Source: Bifidobacterium pseudocatenulatum DSM 20438 = JCM 1200 = LMG 10505
GTDB lineage: Bacteria > Actinomycetota > Actinomycetes > Actinomycetales > Bifidobacteriaceae
Length of the DNA: 64,000 nt
NCBI RefSeq assembly: GCF_001025215.1
Contig: NZ_AP012330.1
Span: forward strand, 1,798,001 to 1,862,000
Reading direction: 5' to 3'
Below are positions 1 to 10,000 of this stretch, piece by piece; the first letter of the stretch is position 1; every line of letters starts with the position of its first letter. The notes under the pieces were generated by a model. That model was given only the letters and a program-made list of their open reading frames with translations. It ran no database searches and was not told the origin of the DNA. Made by a program: the position numbers and the translations under genes.

Positions 1-612
1 GCTGGGGATGGTGAACAGGTTGGCTGTGACCGGTTTGCGGCTGCGTACCTTGTATGACACGTCGTGCACGCCCGGTTCGAGCGAATGTTCGGCCACGAGA
101 TCGAGATATCCTGCGGAATCGGAGGCTGCGAATTCACTGGAGACATTGCGCTGCGCGTCCACTTCGTCGTGCACTTCGGACGCGCCCACCTGCACGGTTT
201 CGAGGGGCACGCCGTCGATGGCGATGCGCACCTTCGTATGCGGCGAGGGGATGGTGAGCATGGCACGGATGCCACGGGTCAGACGGCCCGCCTGACGTTT
301 GAAGGGCCCGTACACGGTTCGGCAGATCAGTCGAGAGTAATGTTCGGTGCCGTAGCCGACATATGGTTCCACGCGCGGATACCAGTTGAGATTGAGCACC
401 ATGCTTGTTGAGAACGTCACCCACTTGTTGAACGCTCTGGTAATGGTGCGGCGGAACAGTCGTGTCAGCGGAGGCTTGACTTCGATGCGTTCGTGTTTCG
501 AAGCCGCGTCGAAGGTGGTGACCACCTTGCGTGCGGGAATGGGCACGGTCGGCATGTCATCTTCGGATATGGAATCCGGTTCACGCTGGGGCAACGGCTG
601 CGGTTCGGTCAT
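1..612 (-). CDS. App1-like (DUF2183) protein, N-terminal part
   Basis: An open minus-strand frame starts at 612 and runs off the window edge, so only about 204 N-terminal residues are visible. After a proline- and acid-rich start, residues 80-100 read WYPRVEPYVGYGTE, followed by a beta-rich stretch about regulating tension of a small domain. The PYxGYGT segment is what I associate with bacterial App1 (DUF2183) proteins, which carry a HAD-type phosphatidate-phosphatase catalytic domain further downstream. The catalytic DXDXT motif lies outside the window, so activity cannot be judged. The next gene upstream in transcription, gcvH, is about 110 bases away on the same strand. Confidence 0.6.
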   Translation of the reverse strand, partial: MTEPQPLPQREPDSISEDDMPTVPIPARKVVTTFDAASKHERIEVKPPLTRLFRRTITRAFNKWVTFSTSMVLNLNWYPRVEPYVGYGTEHYSRLICRTVYGPFKRQAGRLTRGIRAMLTIPSPHTKVRIAIDGVPLETVQVGASEVHDEVDAQRNVSSEFAASDSAGYLDLVAEHSLEPGVHDVSYKVRSRKPVTANLFTIPS

Positions 613-721
613 AACCCCACTATAAAGGCGATTATTGAATTACCTGGTACCCCAGCGTGAAAATCAGGGATTTTTCAGGGAATACCGATGATTTCCCATC
701 CAATTTCCCGAATCGTGCCGT

Positions 722-1126
722 TCACTGAGCCACGATGTTGGCGTATTCCTCGGAGGAAAGCAGTCCCGGCTCGTCATCCTCAAGTTCGATTTTGAAAATC
801 CAGCCTTCGCCATACGGGTCACCCGTTACGATGCTTGGATCGTCGGCGGCCTCGTTGTTCACATAGCGAATCACGCCGGCCACCGGAGTGACCAGCGGCG
901 TGACCGCCTTGGAGGATTCCAGTTCCGCCACCTCGTCGCCCGCCTGCACTTCGGTGCCGACTTCCGGCAGATCGATGTACACGAGTTCGCCAAGCTGGTC
1001 GGCCGCATATTCGGTGATACCCACCATGGCCGGCTCGGTGGAAGCATCCACCCACACATGCTCGTCGGAATATTCAAGATGCTCAGGCACATCCAGATTC
1101 GGCTTGTTATCGTTTTCTTCGCTCAT
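722..1126 (-). CDS. gcvH: Glycine cleavage system H protein
   Basis: A 134-residue protein of normal H-protein length. The lipoyl-domain signature ELESSKAVTPLVTPVAG places the lipoylated lysine at about residue 73, and the DEHVWV segment near residue 21 is the usual start of the fold. H protein carries the aminomethyl group between the P, T and L subunits of the glycine cleavage complex in the cytoplasm. No gcvP, gcvT or lpd is nearby. Bifidobacteria often keep H protein without the rest of the complex, so its role here may be as a lipoyl carrier (inference). It lies 55 bases downstream of nudC on the same strand. Confidence 0.93.
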   Translation of the reverse strand: MSEENDNKPNLDVPEHLEYSDEHVWVDASTEPAMVGITEYAADQLGELVYIDLPEVGTEVQAGDEVAELESSKAVTPLVTPVAGVIRYVNNEAADDPSIVTGDPYGEGWIFKIELEDDEPGLLSSEEYANIVAQ

Positions 1127-1181
1127 GAAAGCTCATTCTACGTCAATCGTATGTATTTCCCTAGAGCAGTGCCGAAACTTG

Positions 1182-2270
1182 TTACGGGAGGTCGTGGCCG
1201 AGCCATTCTTCGATCATGTAGCGGGCGATGGTGGCCTTTCCGGGAGCTTCCATACGCCCTGCCACCAACTCGTTCATGTATTCGTCGCGGGTCACCCAAC
1301 GCGCCTGCAGGGTCTCGTCGCCGTCCACGCGCACGTCGGTGGTGTTGGCCACGCCTTTGAACGCCATCATGAGCGATGCGGGGAACGGCCATGGCTGCGA
1401 TCCCAAGTATTTGAGTTCGCCGATGTCTATGCCGACTTCCTCTTTGGCTTCGCGCCGGCAGGCATGCTCCAGGTTTTCTCCGGCTTCCACGAAGCCGGCC
1501 GATACGGAGTACAGTCCGGTGTTGCGCCATGCGCTGTTGTGTTGCAGCAGCAGACGGTCCTCATGGTCCACGATCGCCGTGATGACGGCCGGTTCCACTC
1601 TGGGGAACAGCAGTCGCTTGCCGTCCGCTTCGCTGGTGCAGCGTTGCGCCCATCCTCCCAACGCCGGTTCGGTCGGAGCGCCGCATGTGGGGCAATGACG
1701 TTGGCGCGCATGCCATACGCCCAGCGAGATCGCCGTCGTGGCCTGGCCTGCCTCGCGCGCGCTGGCATGCGGTGCGAATCCGCGCAGATCGACCCAGTCG
1801 AATCGTTCCGCAGCGCTTTCCAGCAACGATTTCGACGTTTTCGCTTCCGGTTCGTGCTGTTCGCCGAACGCATCGTCCGCGCCCATATGCTCGCTGCTTG
1901 CGGCCACCGTCTCCGCGGCTTTCACGCGAGACACGTCAACGGCGACCACGTGTTCGTCGCGTTTGCCGCCATACGATCCAAGGAATATGGCGAGCGCCGT
2001 CGGATGCGTGTGCAGTTCCGCCGCCACGTAGGCGCCGGGCAATTGCGCGAGACGCATATGCACGTTGGCGTAGTCCGCGATGGCTCCCTGTCCGCGCGGC
2101 ACCGCCACCATGCCGTCTTTGACGAGAACGACCTTCGTGGCCGGCTCCAGCAGCGCCGTGTCGAACAGGTCGGGTTCGCCGCGTCTCGAAACCTCATAGT
2201 CGATGTCACCTTGCGCAAGTGGCAGGAACGGCAGTGCCTGAGTCAGCGCCAATGGTGAGAACACGCTCAT
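1182..2270 (-). CDS. nudC: NADH pyrophosphatase (Nudix)
   Basis: A 362-residue Nudix hydrolase. The Nudix box is at about residues 259-281 (GFVEAGENLEHACRREAKEE), and is followed by SQPWPFPAS near residue 291, the signature that separates NudC from other Nudix enzymes. A zinc-ribbon segment precedes it (CPTC at 193-196, then one Cys at 211). I see only three of the usual four cysteines, so the zinc site may be altered. NudC cleaves NAD(H) to NMN(H) and AMP and can remove NAD caps from RNA. It lies between an alpha/beta hydrolase and gcvH on the same strand. Confidence 0.9.
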   Translation of the reverse strand: MSVFSPLALTQALPFLPLAQGDIDYEVSRRGEPDLFDTALLEPATKVVLVKDGMVAVPRGQGAIADYANVHMRLAQLPGAYVAAELHTHPTALAIFLGSYGGKRDEHVVAVDVSRVKAAETVAASSEHMGADDAFGEQHEPEAKTSKSLLESAAERFDWVDLRGFAPHASAREAGQATTAISLGVWHARQRHCPTCGAPTEPALGGWAQRCTSEADGKRLLFPRVEPAVITAIVDHEDRLLLQHNSAWRNTGLYSVSAGFVEAGENLEHACRREAKEEVGIDIGELKYLGSQPWPFPASLMMAFKGVANTTDVRVDGDETLQARWVTRDEYMNELVAGRMEAPGKATIARYMIEEWLGHDLP

Positions 2271-2402
2271 CGCTTGCTTCTTTCCTTGAATACGATTGAT
2301 AGAGCGGATATTTTTTCTCTATTCCGTATTTTCTTTTCTATTTTTTTATATCTTTTTTGTATTTCTGATTGCGATATTGACGGCAGCGGCGGAAAATACC
2401 GG
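2271..2402. other. T-rich gap between hydrolase and nudC
   Basis: About 130 bases with a long pyrimidine-rich run on the plus strand at roughly 2305-2365, so A/G-rich on the transcribed minus strand. It probably holds the nudC promoter and leader. I see no clear hairpin. Confidence 0.35.
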
Positions 2403-3251
2403 CTACTGCACCCTGCGCACCAGCGCGAGCAGCGCGTCGGCAACCGCCTGCGGATGCTCGTATGCGCTGAAATGCCCGCAATCGAATATCACCGTCATAT
2501 CCGCGCTCGTGCCTGTCATCGCATCGGCGATCGGCGTCATCACGCTCGGAGGGCTCGACGGATCCTTGTCGCCGCAGATCACCGCAACCGGTGCTGTAAT
2601 CGCAGGCAACACATCGTTCAGATCCGGGCGCCCAGCCGCCATGCGCTCACGCCATGCGATGCCTTCGGCAGGCTGTTCGTTGATCCACGTCGTGAACTGT
2701 TCACGGTAGGCGGCCGACTGTTTGATGGTGGAATCCTCAGGTGTGGATGCCGCAAATCCCATCACCGGCTCATGCGTGCCCGTCGATTCACATGCTTCGG
2801 CGATCGCGATGCGCTTCGCGCGCATCTGCGCGGAATCCGCCGCGGCCTTCGTGTCGCACAATGCCAACGCGGCAACAGCTTCGGGGTGCAGACGCTGAAT
2901 GTCGAGAACCAGATAGCCGCCCATCGAAAGGCCCGCCCAAATCGCCTTGTCGTAACCGGCCGCATGCAACATCGCGACATAGGCGTCGGCCATATGGTCC
3001 AAACCGTTCGGGAAAGCGCCGTCCGCGTCTTTGCCGCCACTGATCTCATCGGAAGGAATCGGCCCTTCTCCCGCACCGGGCATGTCGGGACCCCAGATCG
3101 GGAACCGTTTCACACCATGTTCCACAGCGGCCGCCTCCAACGCCTCCGCACATTCGTCCCACATGCGGTGGTCCACGGGGAACCCGTGCACCAGCACCAC
3201 GGGAAGCCCCTCGCCCTCGCAATACACGTTATTATGTAATTCGATCGTCAT
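2403..3251 (-). CDS. Alpha/beta-fold hydrolase
   Basis: A 282-residue cytoplasmic protein with the standard single-domain alpha/beta-hydrolase layout. The oxyanion segment LVHGFPVDHRMWDE is near residue 20, the nucleophile elbow GLSMGGY places Ser at about 109, and the C-terminal catalytic His lies in CGHFSAYEHP. There is no signal peptide. The substrate is not predictable. The closest general matches would be small esterases and 3-oxoadipate-enol-lactonase-like hydrolases. It is transcribed toward nudC. Confidence 0.82.
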   Translation of the reverse strand: MTIELHNNVYCEGEGLPVVLVHGFPVDHRMWDECAEALEAAAVEHGVKRFPIWGPDMPGAGEGPIPSDEISGGKDADGAFPNGLDHMADAYVAMLHAAGYDKAIWAGLSMGGYLVLDIQRLHPEAVAALALCDTKAAADSAQMRAKRIAIAEACESTGTHEPVMGFAASTPEDSTIKQSAAYREQFTTWINEQPAEGIAWRERMAAGRPDLNDVLPAITAPVAVICGDKDPSSPPSVMTPIADAMTGTSADMTVIFDCGHFSAYEHPQAVADALLALVRRVQ

Positions 3252-3382
3252 CGTCTCACTCCGTTCCTCTCCCCTATATTGCCTATGTATCTATCGCTTG
3301 CGCTGCCTGCATTCGCAAGCTGCCACGCGCTTTCCTGGCGCCCACGGCCGACCGGTTTCGACGTCAACCATAAGCCTGTCGG

Positions 3383-4003
3383 CTACCTGCCGGCCCAAGC
3401 GATCGCCTGACGCACAATCGTGCCATATCCGTTGCTCATCTGGTTTATGAAAGTGTCGAGGATCTCGCTGTTCGTGTTGACCCATTCCACGTCAAGCGTC
3501 TCATCCTGCGGCTTGCAGTCGCCCGCGATCGGCACCACGTAGCACAATGCGATCGCATGCTGGCGGGAATCGAAATAATCGGATAGTCCCGGCGTCGGGA
3601 AAAACTCGGCCACGGTGAACGGCTGCAGACTCACCGGCAGCTGCGGCAACGCGATATCGCCCAAATCCTTGGCGACATTACGCGCCACGGCCTCACGCAA
3701 CGATTCGTGATAGAGCACGCGCCCGGCAATCAGCGTTCGCTCGATACTGCCGTCGTCAGACACGCGAAGCAACGATCCGACCTGTGAAACACGCCCCAGA
3801 TCATCGGTGCGCACCGGCACCACAAGCACGTATGGAATCGGCATTTCGCCGCGCATACGGTTGATTTCGCCGGAAGCAAGCCATCCTGGAGGATTACCTA
3901 TTCCGCGAATGAAATCCTCCGGCGTAATGTCGTCGAATTCTCCGCGACGACGGCCTGCATCGAAATCGCCCTCGTCGGGCACTTCATCATTCATCACTGG
4001 CAT
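3383..4003 (-). CDS. Nudix-like DUF4916-type protein
   Basis: About 206 residues from the ATG at 4003; an ATG at 4021 is also possible, and neither has a strong ribosome site. The central part (IPYVLVVPVRTDDLGRVSQV, then GRVLYHESLREAVARNVAKDL, then HAIALCYVVPIAGD) resembles the Nudix fold of DUF4916 proteins. However, the Nudix box is degenerate: the REAVARNVAKDL helix replaces REXXEE. A hydrolase activity is therefore uncertain. It stands alone, divergent from thioredoxin. Confidence 0.6.
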   Translation of the reverse strand: MPVMNDEVPDEGDFDAGRRRGEFDDITPEDFIRGIGNPPGWLASGEINRMRGEMPIPYVLVVPVRTDDLGRVSQVGSLLRVSDDGSIERTLIAGRVLYHESLREAVARNVAKDLGDIALPQLPVSLQPFTVAEFFPTPGLSDYFDSRQHAIALCYVVPIAGDCKPQDETLDVEWVNTNSEILDTFINQMSNGYGTIVRQAIAWAGR

Positions 4004-4193
4004 AGTCCCATTATCACGCATCTTGTGTGAATTGGCTGGAAAAGAATGCGCCGAAAGACGATTCTTCTGACAGCGGATATTGCATATGCCGGGAATGCGG
4101 CGGGTTGGGACGCGGTTATATACTCCAAAGCAATCGCATACGAGGGGCGTAGCCCGTCACGCGCGTCGATGGAACGAACAGCAAGGAGCAATC

Positions 4194-4559
4194 ATGGCAA
4201 CGCATGCGGTCACTTCGCAGGATTTCAATCAGGTCGTCGAATCCAACGATCTGGTATTCGTGGATTTCTGGGCAACCTGGTGCGGTCCGTGCCGTGCGTT
4301 CGGCCCGACGTTCGAAAAGGCAAGCGAAGCGAATCCTGACATTTATTTCGCGAAGGTCGATATCGACCAGAATCCGGATCTCGCCTCCGCCGCCAAAGTG
4401 CAGGCCGTGCCGACCTTGATGGTGATCAAGAACCAGCAGATCGTATTCCAGCAGGCTGGCGCGTTGCGCGCGTCGGATCTGGACGATCTGATCGCCCAGG
4501 CCAAGGAGCTGGACGTCAATGCGGCCGCTGCCGAAGAGGCTACGGAACAGGCGCAATAA
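4194..4559 (+). CDS. trxA: Thioredoxin
   Basis: The ATG at 4194 is preceded by AAGGAG at 4183-4188 and gives 121 residues, the normal thioredoxin length. Longer in-frame starts upstream lack ribosome sites. The redox motif WCGPC is at residues 29-33, and the cis-proline segment AVPTLMV follows at about residue 77. It reduces protein disulfides in the cytoplasm. The last dozen residues (AAAAEEATEQAQ) are a low-complexity acidic tail. It is followed by a strong terminator, so it is probably monocistronic. Confidence 0.95.
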   Translation: MATHAVTSQDFNQVVESNDLVFVDFWATWCGPCRAFGPTFEKASEANPDIYFAKVDIDQNPDLASAAKVQAVPTLMVIKNQQIVFQQAGALRASDLDDLIAQAKELDVNAAAAEEATEQAQ

Positions 4560-4580
4560 GGCGAATATCAAAGGATCGCA

Positions 4581-4620
4581 AAGGTGCCGTTCGATGGCGA
4601 AACATCAACGGCACCTTTTT
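4581..4620 (+). terminator. Rho-independent terminator after thioredoxin
   Basis: An 11-bp perfect stem (AAGGTGCCGTT at 4581-4591 against 4607-4617) followed by a T run starts 21 bases after the thioredoxin stop. Confidence 0.9.
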
Positions 4621-4806
4621 GCTTTGCACGCTTGTTTTGCATGCCCGCTTTGCCTGCCTGTTACATATGCGCTCGCCCGGATTCCATGGCATGGAGTAGA
4701 ATGTCGCGTTGGATATGCGCTTTCCGGCGAAGCCTGAAGTGGCGGCGCACCGCATGCCGTGCATGTGTGAATTCGTCGAGGATCTGAACGCGCGTTTAGG
4801 AGCAGA

Positions 4807-5805
4807 ATGGCTAACCACAGCAAGCACGCCCGATCGTCTACCTTCGCCATGCCGAGCAAGTCCTCGCTGGTGAAGATCGCCGCAACGGTCGCGGCGGTGG
4901 GCCTGTTGGCTACCGGCGGCATTGTGTCGCGCAATCTTTACACCTCCGCGGAGCAGAACACGGCCAATCAGGTCACGGCCTTCTCCGTCACCGATTCCGC
5001 CGAAGCATCCCGTGGCAACGCCCGTGAGCTGCTCAATGGAGACACCTCGTACGTCACCGTGAAGATCAACGGCAAGTCGCGCGTGGTGCCCGGTACCAAT
5101 TTCACCGACGTGAAGTCCGTGCTCGACGCGGGAGACATCACGCTCGAACCGGAAGACACGGTCTCCCCTTCGCTCACCACCAAGGTGGATGAGAAGACCG
5201 TAATCACCATTCAGCGTGCCGGCGCAAGCGTTGAGGTTTCCGACACCGCCATCGGTTTCAATGTCGTCAAGAAGGAAACCTCAAGCCTGCCGGAAGGCCA
5301 GGAGAAGGTTGAGACGGAAGGCGAAGAGGGCGTGATGGAAACCACGAACCTCGTAACCAAGTCCGGCGACACCGTGGTCTCCTCCAATATGATCAGCTCG
5401 TATGTGAAGAAGGCTCCGGTCGACAAGGTCATTCTCGTCGGCACCGGCTCCACTTCGTCGTCGTCCTCCAGCGCTTCCGCGTCGATCGGCACCACTGTGC
5501 CGGCGGGCGAAATGCAGCAGTGGGCTCACGATTATCTGCTGTCGAACGGCTACACCGAAGCCGATTTCACCGCCACCGTATACATCATCACCCACGAGTC
5601 CGGCTGGAGCGTCACCGCAACGAATCCGAGTTCGGGCGCCTATGGTCTGCCCCAGGCGTTGCCTGGCAGCAAGATGGTGAGCGCGGGCGCCGATTGGGCC
5701 ACCAATTATCAGACTCAGCTCAAGTGGTTCTGGGGTTATTGCGCGCAGCGTTATGGTTCCATTCAGGGAGCCTACACGTACTGGCTGGCCAATCACTGCT
5801 ATTAA
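4807..5805 (+). CDS. Secreted G5-domain protein with lysozyme-like C-terminus (Rpf-like)
   Basis: A 332-residue protein; AGGAG at 4798-4802 sets the ATG at 4807. A membrane anchor or signal segment is at residues 20-42, a DUF348-type segment at about 83-137, a G5 domain at about 145-213, and a Ser/Ala linker at 215-227. The C-terminal domain of about 100 residues (235-332) has THESGW with Glu264 as candidate catalytic residue, then AYGLPQALPG and AGADWATNYQTQLKWFWGY, the pattern of lysozyme-fold transglycosylases. This is the layout of actinobacterial resuscitation-promoting or wall-remodelling factors. It should act on peptidoglycan outside the membrane. It stands alone before a strong palindromic terminator. 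Confidence 0.85.
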   Translation: MANHSKHARSSTFAMPSKSSLVKIAATVAAVGLLATGGIVSRNLYTSAEQNTANQVTAFSVTDSAEASRGNARELLNGDTSYVTVKINGKSRVVPGTNFTDVKSVLDAGDITLEPEDTVSPSLTTKVDEKTVITIQRAGASVEVSDTAIGFNVVKKETSSLPEGQEKVETEGEEGVMETTNLVTKSGDTVVSSNMISSYVKKAPVDKVILVGTGSTSSSSSSASASIGTTVPAGEMQQWAHDYLLSNGYTEADFTATVYIITHESGWSVTATNPSSGAYGLPQALPGSKMVSAGADWATNYQTQLKWFWGYCAQRYGSIQGAYTYWLANHCY

Positions 5806-5840
5806 ATCGCGATTGATCATCATTGATTGATTCGATGATG

Positions 5841-5892
5841 ATATAGTTTGAGCTCCGTAATATTCGAAGATATTACGGAGCTCAAACTATAT
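5841..5892. terminator. Bidirectional terminator
   Basis: Two perfect 22-base arms (5841-5862 and 5871-5892) with an 8-base loop lie between convergent genes. The AT-rich outer ends supply T runs in both directions. Confidence 0.85.
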
Positions 5893-5926
5893 TACGATCT
5901 TAAATATCACTGGGATATCGCCGATT

Positions 5927-6427
5927 TCACAGGGCATTGTTGGAACCGATCACCGTGGCTTCCTTGACGTCATCGATCTTCCTGCGCCTGCGGCCGCCGT
6001 GACCGGCCTTCGGACCACGCTTGCCGACGGTGCCGCTGCGGACCCCGTTCTTGGCATCGAAGATGATCACGCGCTCATCGCTGTGATATTCGCCGTCCAG
6101 AGCGAAGAAGGCGATCTTGTCTGCAGGCACTTCCGGGAAGGTGAAGAACTTCTGCGTCGCAACGAGCAGGTCAAGGTTGCGGGTGGTGACGGAAGACGGC
6201 GTATCGGCGTTCGGAGCATTGAACTGAAGAGCGAAATCGTCATTCTCATCGCATACCTGGATTGCGAACTTGCCGCGCTCGTAATTCACCAGCAGCTTGA
6301 CGTATTCAGGACGTCCGAGAACTTCGGAAACACCCTTGGAAAAACGAACGGATTCAAGCATGACCGTCATGGTCAACTTGCCACCAGTTCTTTCGCCAAC
6401 TTCTTTGAAACCATCAAGAACGGACAT
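5927..6427 (-). CDS. Hypothetical protein with basic C-terminus
   Basis: A 166-residue cytoplasmic protein I do not recognise. The ribosome site is AGGAAGGATTTAC just before the ATG at 6427. The first 125 residues look like a compact alpha/beta domain (MTVMLESVRFSKGVSEVLG, then YVKLLVNYERGKFAIQVCD, then KIAFFALDGEYHSDERVIIFD). The last 40 residues contain a basic cluster (GKRGPKAGHGGRRRRK) that could bind nucleic acid. There are no membrane segments. The long AT-rich leader upstream is shared with the divergent amylase promoter region. Confidence 0.7.
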   Translation of the reverse strand: MSVLDGFKEVGERTGGKLTMTVMLESVRFSKGVSEVLGRPEYVKLLVNYERGKFAIQVCDENDDFALQFNAPNADTPSSVTTRNLDLLVATQKFFTFPEVPADKIAFFALDGEYHSDERVIIFDAKNGVRSGTVGKRGPKAGHGGRRRRKIDDVKEATVIGSNNAL

Positions 6428-6715
6428 GTAAATCCTTCCTTTATTGTAAATAACTACGTGAAATACTGTACCTCATTGTTAAGAATAAAACGAATCGAAT
6501 TTCGGGGAATATATTCATATTTTCAAGAACACAACGTAATACGAAAAAACATACCGCAGACCATGCTTGTCTCAATGAGAAATTCGATACGGTTCAGCCA
6601 GCGCGCTTCCTAAGCCAACTCGATGGGCACACCACCCCTTGTCACCCCGACGGTTTTCCGCTAAAAACAGATGTGGCAACCCCTACCTCACCCCCGCACT
6701 ACGGGTTGCGCAAAT

Positions 6716-6730
6716 TGCAAATACTTTGCA
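6716..6730. promoter_or_regulatory. Palindromic candidate operator upstream of amylase 1
   Basis: TGCAAATACTTTGCA is an inverted repeat with 6-base arms. A related palindrome lies closer to the gene. LacI-family binding is inferred. Confidence 0.4.
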
Positions 6731-6947
6731 GCACAGTTTTCCAATTTCATATAGGAAGCGCTGAAATATCGTGCTTTATGCACGCATATCATTTGCAAAA
6801 CGGTTCATATAGGGGCTATCTTGCGCAACTATCTTTTGCAATCATTTTCATTTTTACAATGATTTTCTCAGTAACGATTTTCATTGAAAATCCGCCATTT
6901 TTCAGCATCTTTTACACTCCAATCGGGATAGAATATACACTACACGG

Positions 6948-6961
6948 TTGCAGTACTGCAA
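6948..6961. promoter_or_regulatory. Palindromic candidate operator at the amylase 1 promoter
   Basis: TTGCAGTACTGCAA is a perfect 14-base palindrome about 110 bases before the start codon. It overlaps a TATACA-like sequence region (6934-6941), which fits repression at the promoter. Confidence 0.45.
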
Positions 6962-7070
6962 ACGCTATCAAAGAAGATGGGACCCCCGTCGCAAAGCAGC
7001 GGCCACGATAACGGAGCCACAAGCCCCGATACCGGCCCAAACACAAGAAAAAGAAGGATCAGGAAGGTCA

Positions 7071-10000
7071 ATGAAACATCGGAAACCAACTCCCGCCTGG
7101 CAGAAGCTGGGTCTGCGCGTCAGCAAGAAGCTGGCGGTGGGCGCCACAGCCCTTGCCACAGTTTTCGGCGGACTGGCAGTCGCCAGCGTCTCCGCACAGG
7201 CGAGCACCGACCGTAACAGTTATGCGGACACCGTAGGCAACCCGACTTTCGAAGCAGCACGCAAAAAGTACGGTCTGACCAAGGAGATGAAGAACGGCGC
7301 CATTCTGCACGCGTGGATGTGGTCGTTCAACACCATCACCGAACATATGGATGAGATCGCCGAAGCCGGTTACACCTCCATTCAGACCGAGCCGATGAGC
7401 AAAATCAAGGTGAACGACGCCAACGGCAAGAAATTCACCGAAAATTGGTATTACGTGTATCAGCCGACGAACACCTCCATCGGCAACTTCGTGGTCGGCA
7501 GCGAAGACGACCTGAAAGCCATGACCGTGGCAGCCCACGCGCATGGCATCCGCATCATCGTCGACGTTGTGGCCAACCACTTCACCGCCGACTGGAACGC
7601 CATCGACTCCGACTGGCAGAAGAGCGAATATTTCCATGCGCGCAACTCCTGCAGCGGCTCCGGCGGCGACAACATCGATTATTCCAACCGTTGGCAGGTG
7701 ACGCACTGCCACCTGCTGGGCCTATGGGATCTGAACACCGCCAATCCGGAAGTCGCCAATCGTATGCACGACTTCCTGAAAACCGCGGTGAACGACGGTG
7801 TTGACGGCTTCCGTTTCGACGCCGGCAAGCACGTCGAACTGCCGAACGAATTCGACGGTTCGCAGTATTGGACCACCATTCTGCAGAACGGCTCGCAATA
7901 CCAGTACGGCGAAGTGCTGCAGGGCGATTCCGGACTGGATTACAAGGCGTACGCCAACCTGTATGCCAAGTATGGCGAAGGCGGCGGCGGAGCCACGGCC
8001 TCCGACTATGGCAAGACCATCCGTTCTGCACTGTGGAGCAAGAATCTCAATGCGGGCAATCTTATGAGCTTGCGCAACGGGGGCGTCAACGACGATCAGC
8101 TGGTCACCTGGGTGGAGTCCCACGACAACTATGCCAATAGCGACAAGGAATCCACGTATCTGACCAACGATCAGATACGCTTCGGCTGGGCCGTGGTCGG
8201 CGCACGCGCAGGCGGAGCGCCACTGTTCTTCAACCGTCCGAAGGCCTCCGGCGGCAATCAGCCCCAGTTCGCAGAAGCCTCTCAGCTGGGCGACGCCGGC
8301 GATGACATGTGGAAAGACACGGCTGTTGCGGCCGTCAACCATTTCCGCAATGCCATGGACGGCGAGGCCGAATACCTGCGCAACTGCGGTTCCGAACAGA
8401 ACAACAACTCCTGCCTCATGGTGGAACGTTACAAGACCGACAACAATGCCGGCAATGACGGCGTGAGCATCGCCAACATGGGCGGCGACCAGAATCTGGC
8501 CGGCACTCCGACCAAGCTTGACGACGGCACGTACACCGATCAGGTGAACGGCGGCACCATCACCGTTTCCAACGGCAAGATCACTTCCGGCACCGCCAAG
8601 GGCGATGCGGTGAGCGTGTACTTCAACACGAGCGTGAAGGAATCCGTTTCCGCGACCGTCAGCAAGAAGTTCTCCTCCAACACCATCAAGGTGACGCTGA
8701 ACGCCAGCAATGCCACCAATCTCACTTACTCACTGAGCAATGGCAAGAACGGCTCCTTCGTTGACGGCGACTCGCTCACCATCGGCGGCGATATGGAGAT
8801 CGGCGATTCCGTCACCCTGACCGTCAAGGGCACCGGCGCCGAAAGCGGCGAAGCGCTCGAGTTCACCGCAACCTACACCAAGGTTGAGGTTCAGGCGAAC
8901 ACGATTTACGCGACGAAGCCTTCCGGCTGGAGCAAGATGTACGCGTACGTGTACACGGGCGACGGAGCGACCGCGAAGAACAACGCGGCCTGGCCGGGCG
9001 TGGAGATGACCGCGATGGCGGCCGCCGATTCGTGCGCCAAGGCCGGCACATACAAGTATGAGGTTCCGGATTTGGGCGAGGGCACCTATCGCGTGATCTT
9101 CTCCAACGGCAACGGCTCGCAGATGCCGGGGGCCAGCCAGCCTGGTTTTGAATTCTCGGGCAAGGTGAGCTGGGATGGTTCGTCCGCCTCGCTGACAGCC
9201 ATCACCTGCACGGCAACGCCTCCGGTTATCAAGACCGCGGACATCACCTTCAGCGCCACGGCCGACCTCAAGACCGGCGAGACCCTGTACGCGGTCGGCG
9301 ACTGGGGCCAGGGCAAGGGCAAGACCTGGACCCGCGCCGGCGGCGTCAAGCTCGCCAAGAACGGCAACGCGTACACCGGCACCACCACCATGACCAAGGG
9401 CCAGGCCATCACCGCCCGACTGATCAAGGTCGACGCGAACGGCAAGACCACATGGGACGAGATCGGCGACGTCAAGGCCACCGCCGACAAGACCAAGACC
9501 GTGGACCTCAAGTGGACCAACGCGGTCGAGAACACCGTGGACATCACCATCAACGCGGCCGCCGACCTCAAGACCGGCGAGACCCTGTACGCGGTCGGCG
9601 ACTGGGGCCAGGGCAAGGGCAAGACCTGGACCCGCGCCGGCGGCGTCAAGCTCGCCAGGTACGGCAACGCGTACACCGGCACCACGAAGGTCGGCAAGGG
9701 CAACGCCATCACATTCCGTCTGATCAAGGTCGACGCCAACGGCAAGACCACGTGGGACTCGGCCAAGGACCGCAAGTCCAAGGCCGACAAGACCAAGGCG
9801 CTCGGCGTCTCCTGGACCTCCGGCAAGGTGAACGAGGACGGCACGATCCCGGACGACTCCGCCATCAGCATCTCCGGCAAGGGCGTCGCGGACGGCAAAC
9901 TGTCCATCCAGAAAGGCAACCTCGCCGAGCTCTACGTGATCGGCACCCAGGACGCCACCCCGTCCGACGCTGTCTGGTGGAGTGACGGGGCCGCCGTGGC

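Larger units (their letters stand above)
6428..7070. promoter_or_regulatory. AT-rich intergenic regulatory region before amylase 1
   Basis: About 640 bases without a convincing gene, much more AT-rich than the flanks. It contains several TTTGCAAA-like sequences (around 6716, 6793, 6834 and 6948), two of them perfect palindromes listed separately. This is the pattern of LacI-family control of starch genes. Short frames here lack ribosome sites. Confidence 0.5.

Noticed and set aside
888-2258. 456-codon plus-strand open frame
   Set aside because: Antisense to nudC and gcvH, both of which have clear catalytic motifs.
5841-5892. Long perfect palindrome as a possible novel element
   Set aside because: Its place between convergent genes and its AT-rich ends fit an ordinary bidirectional terminator.
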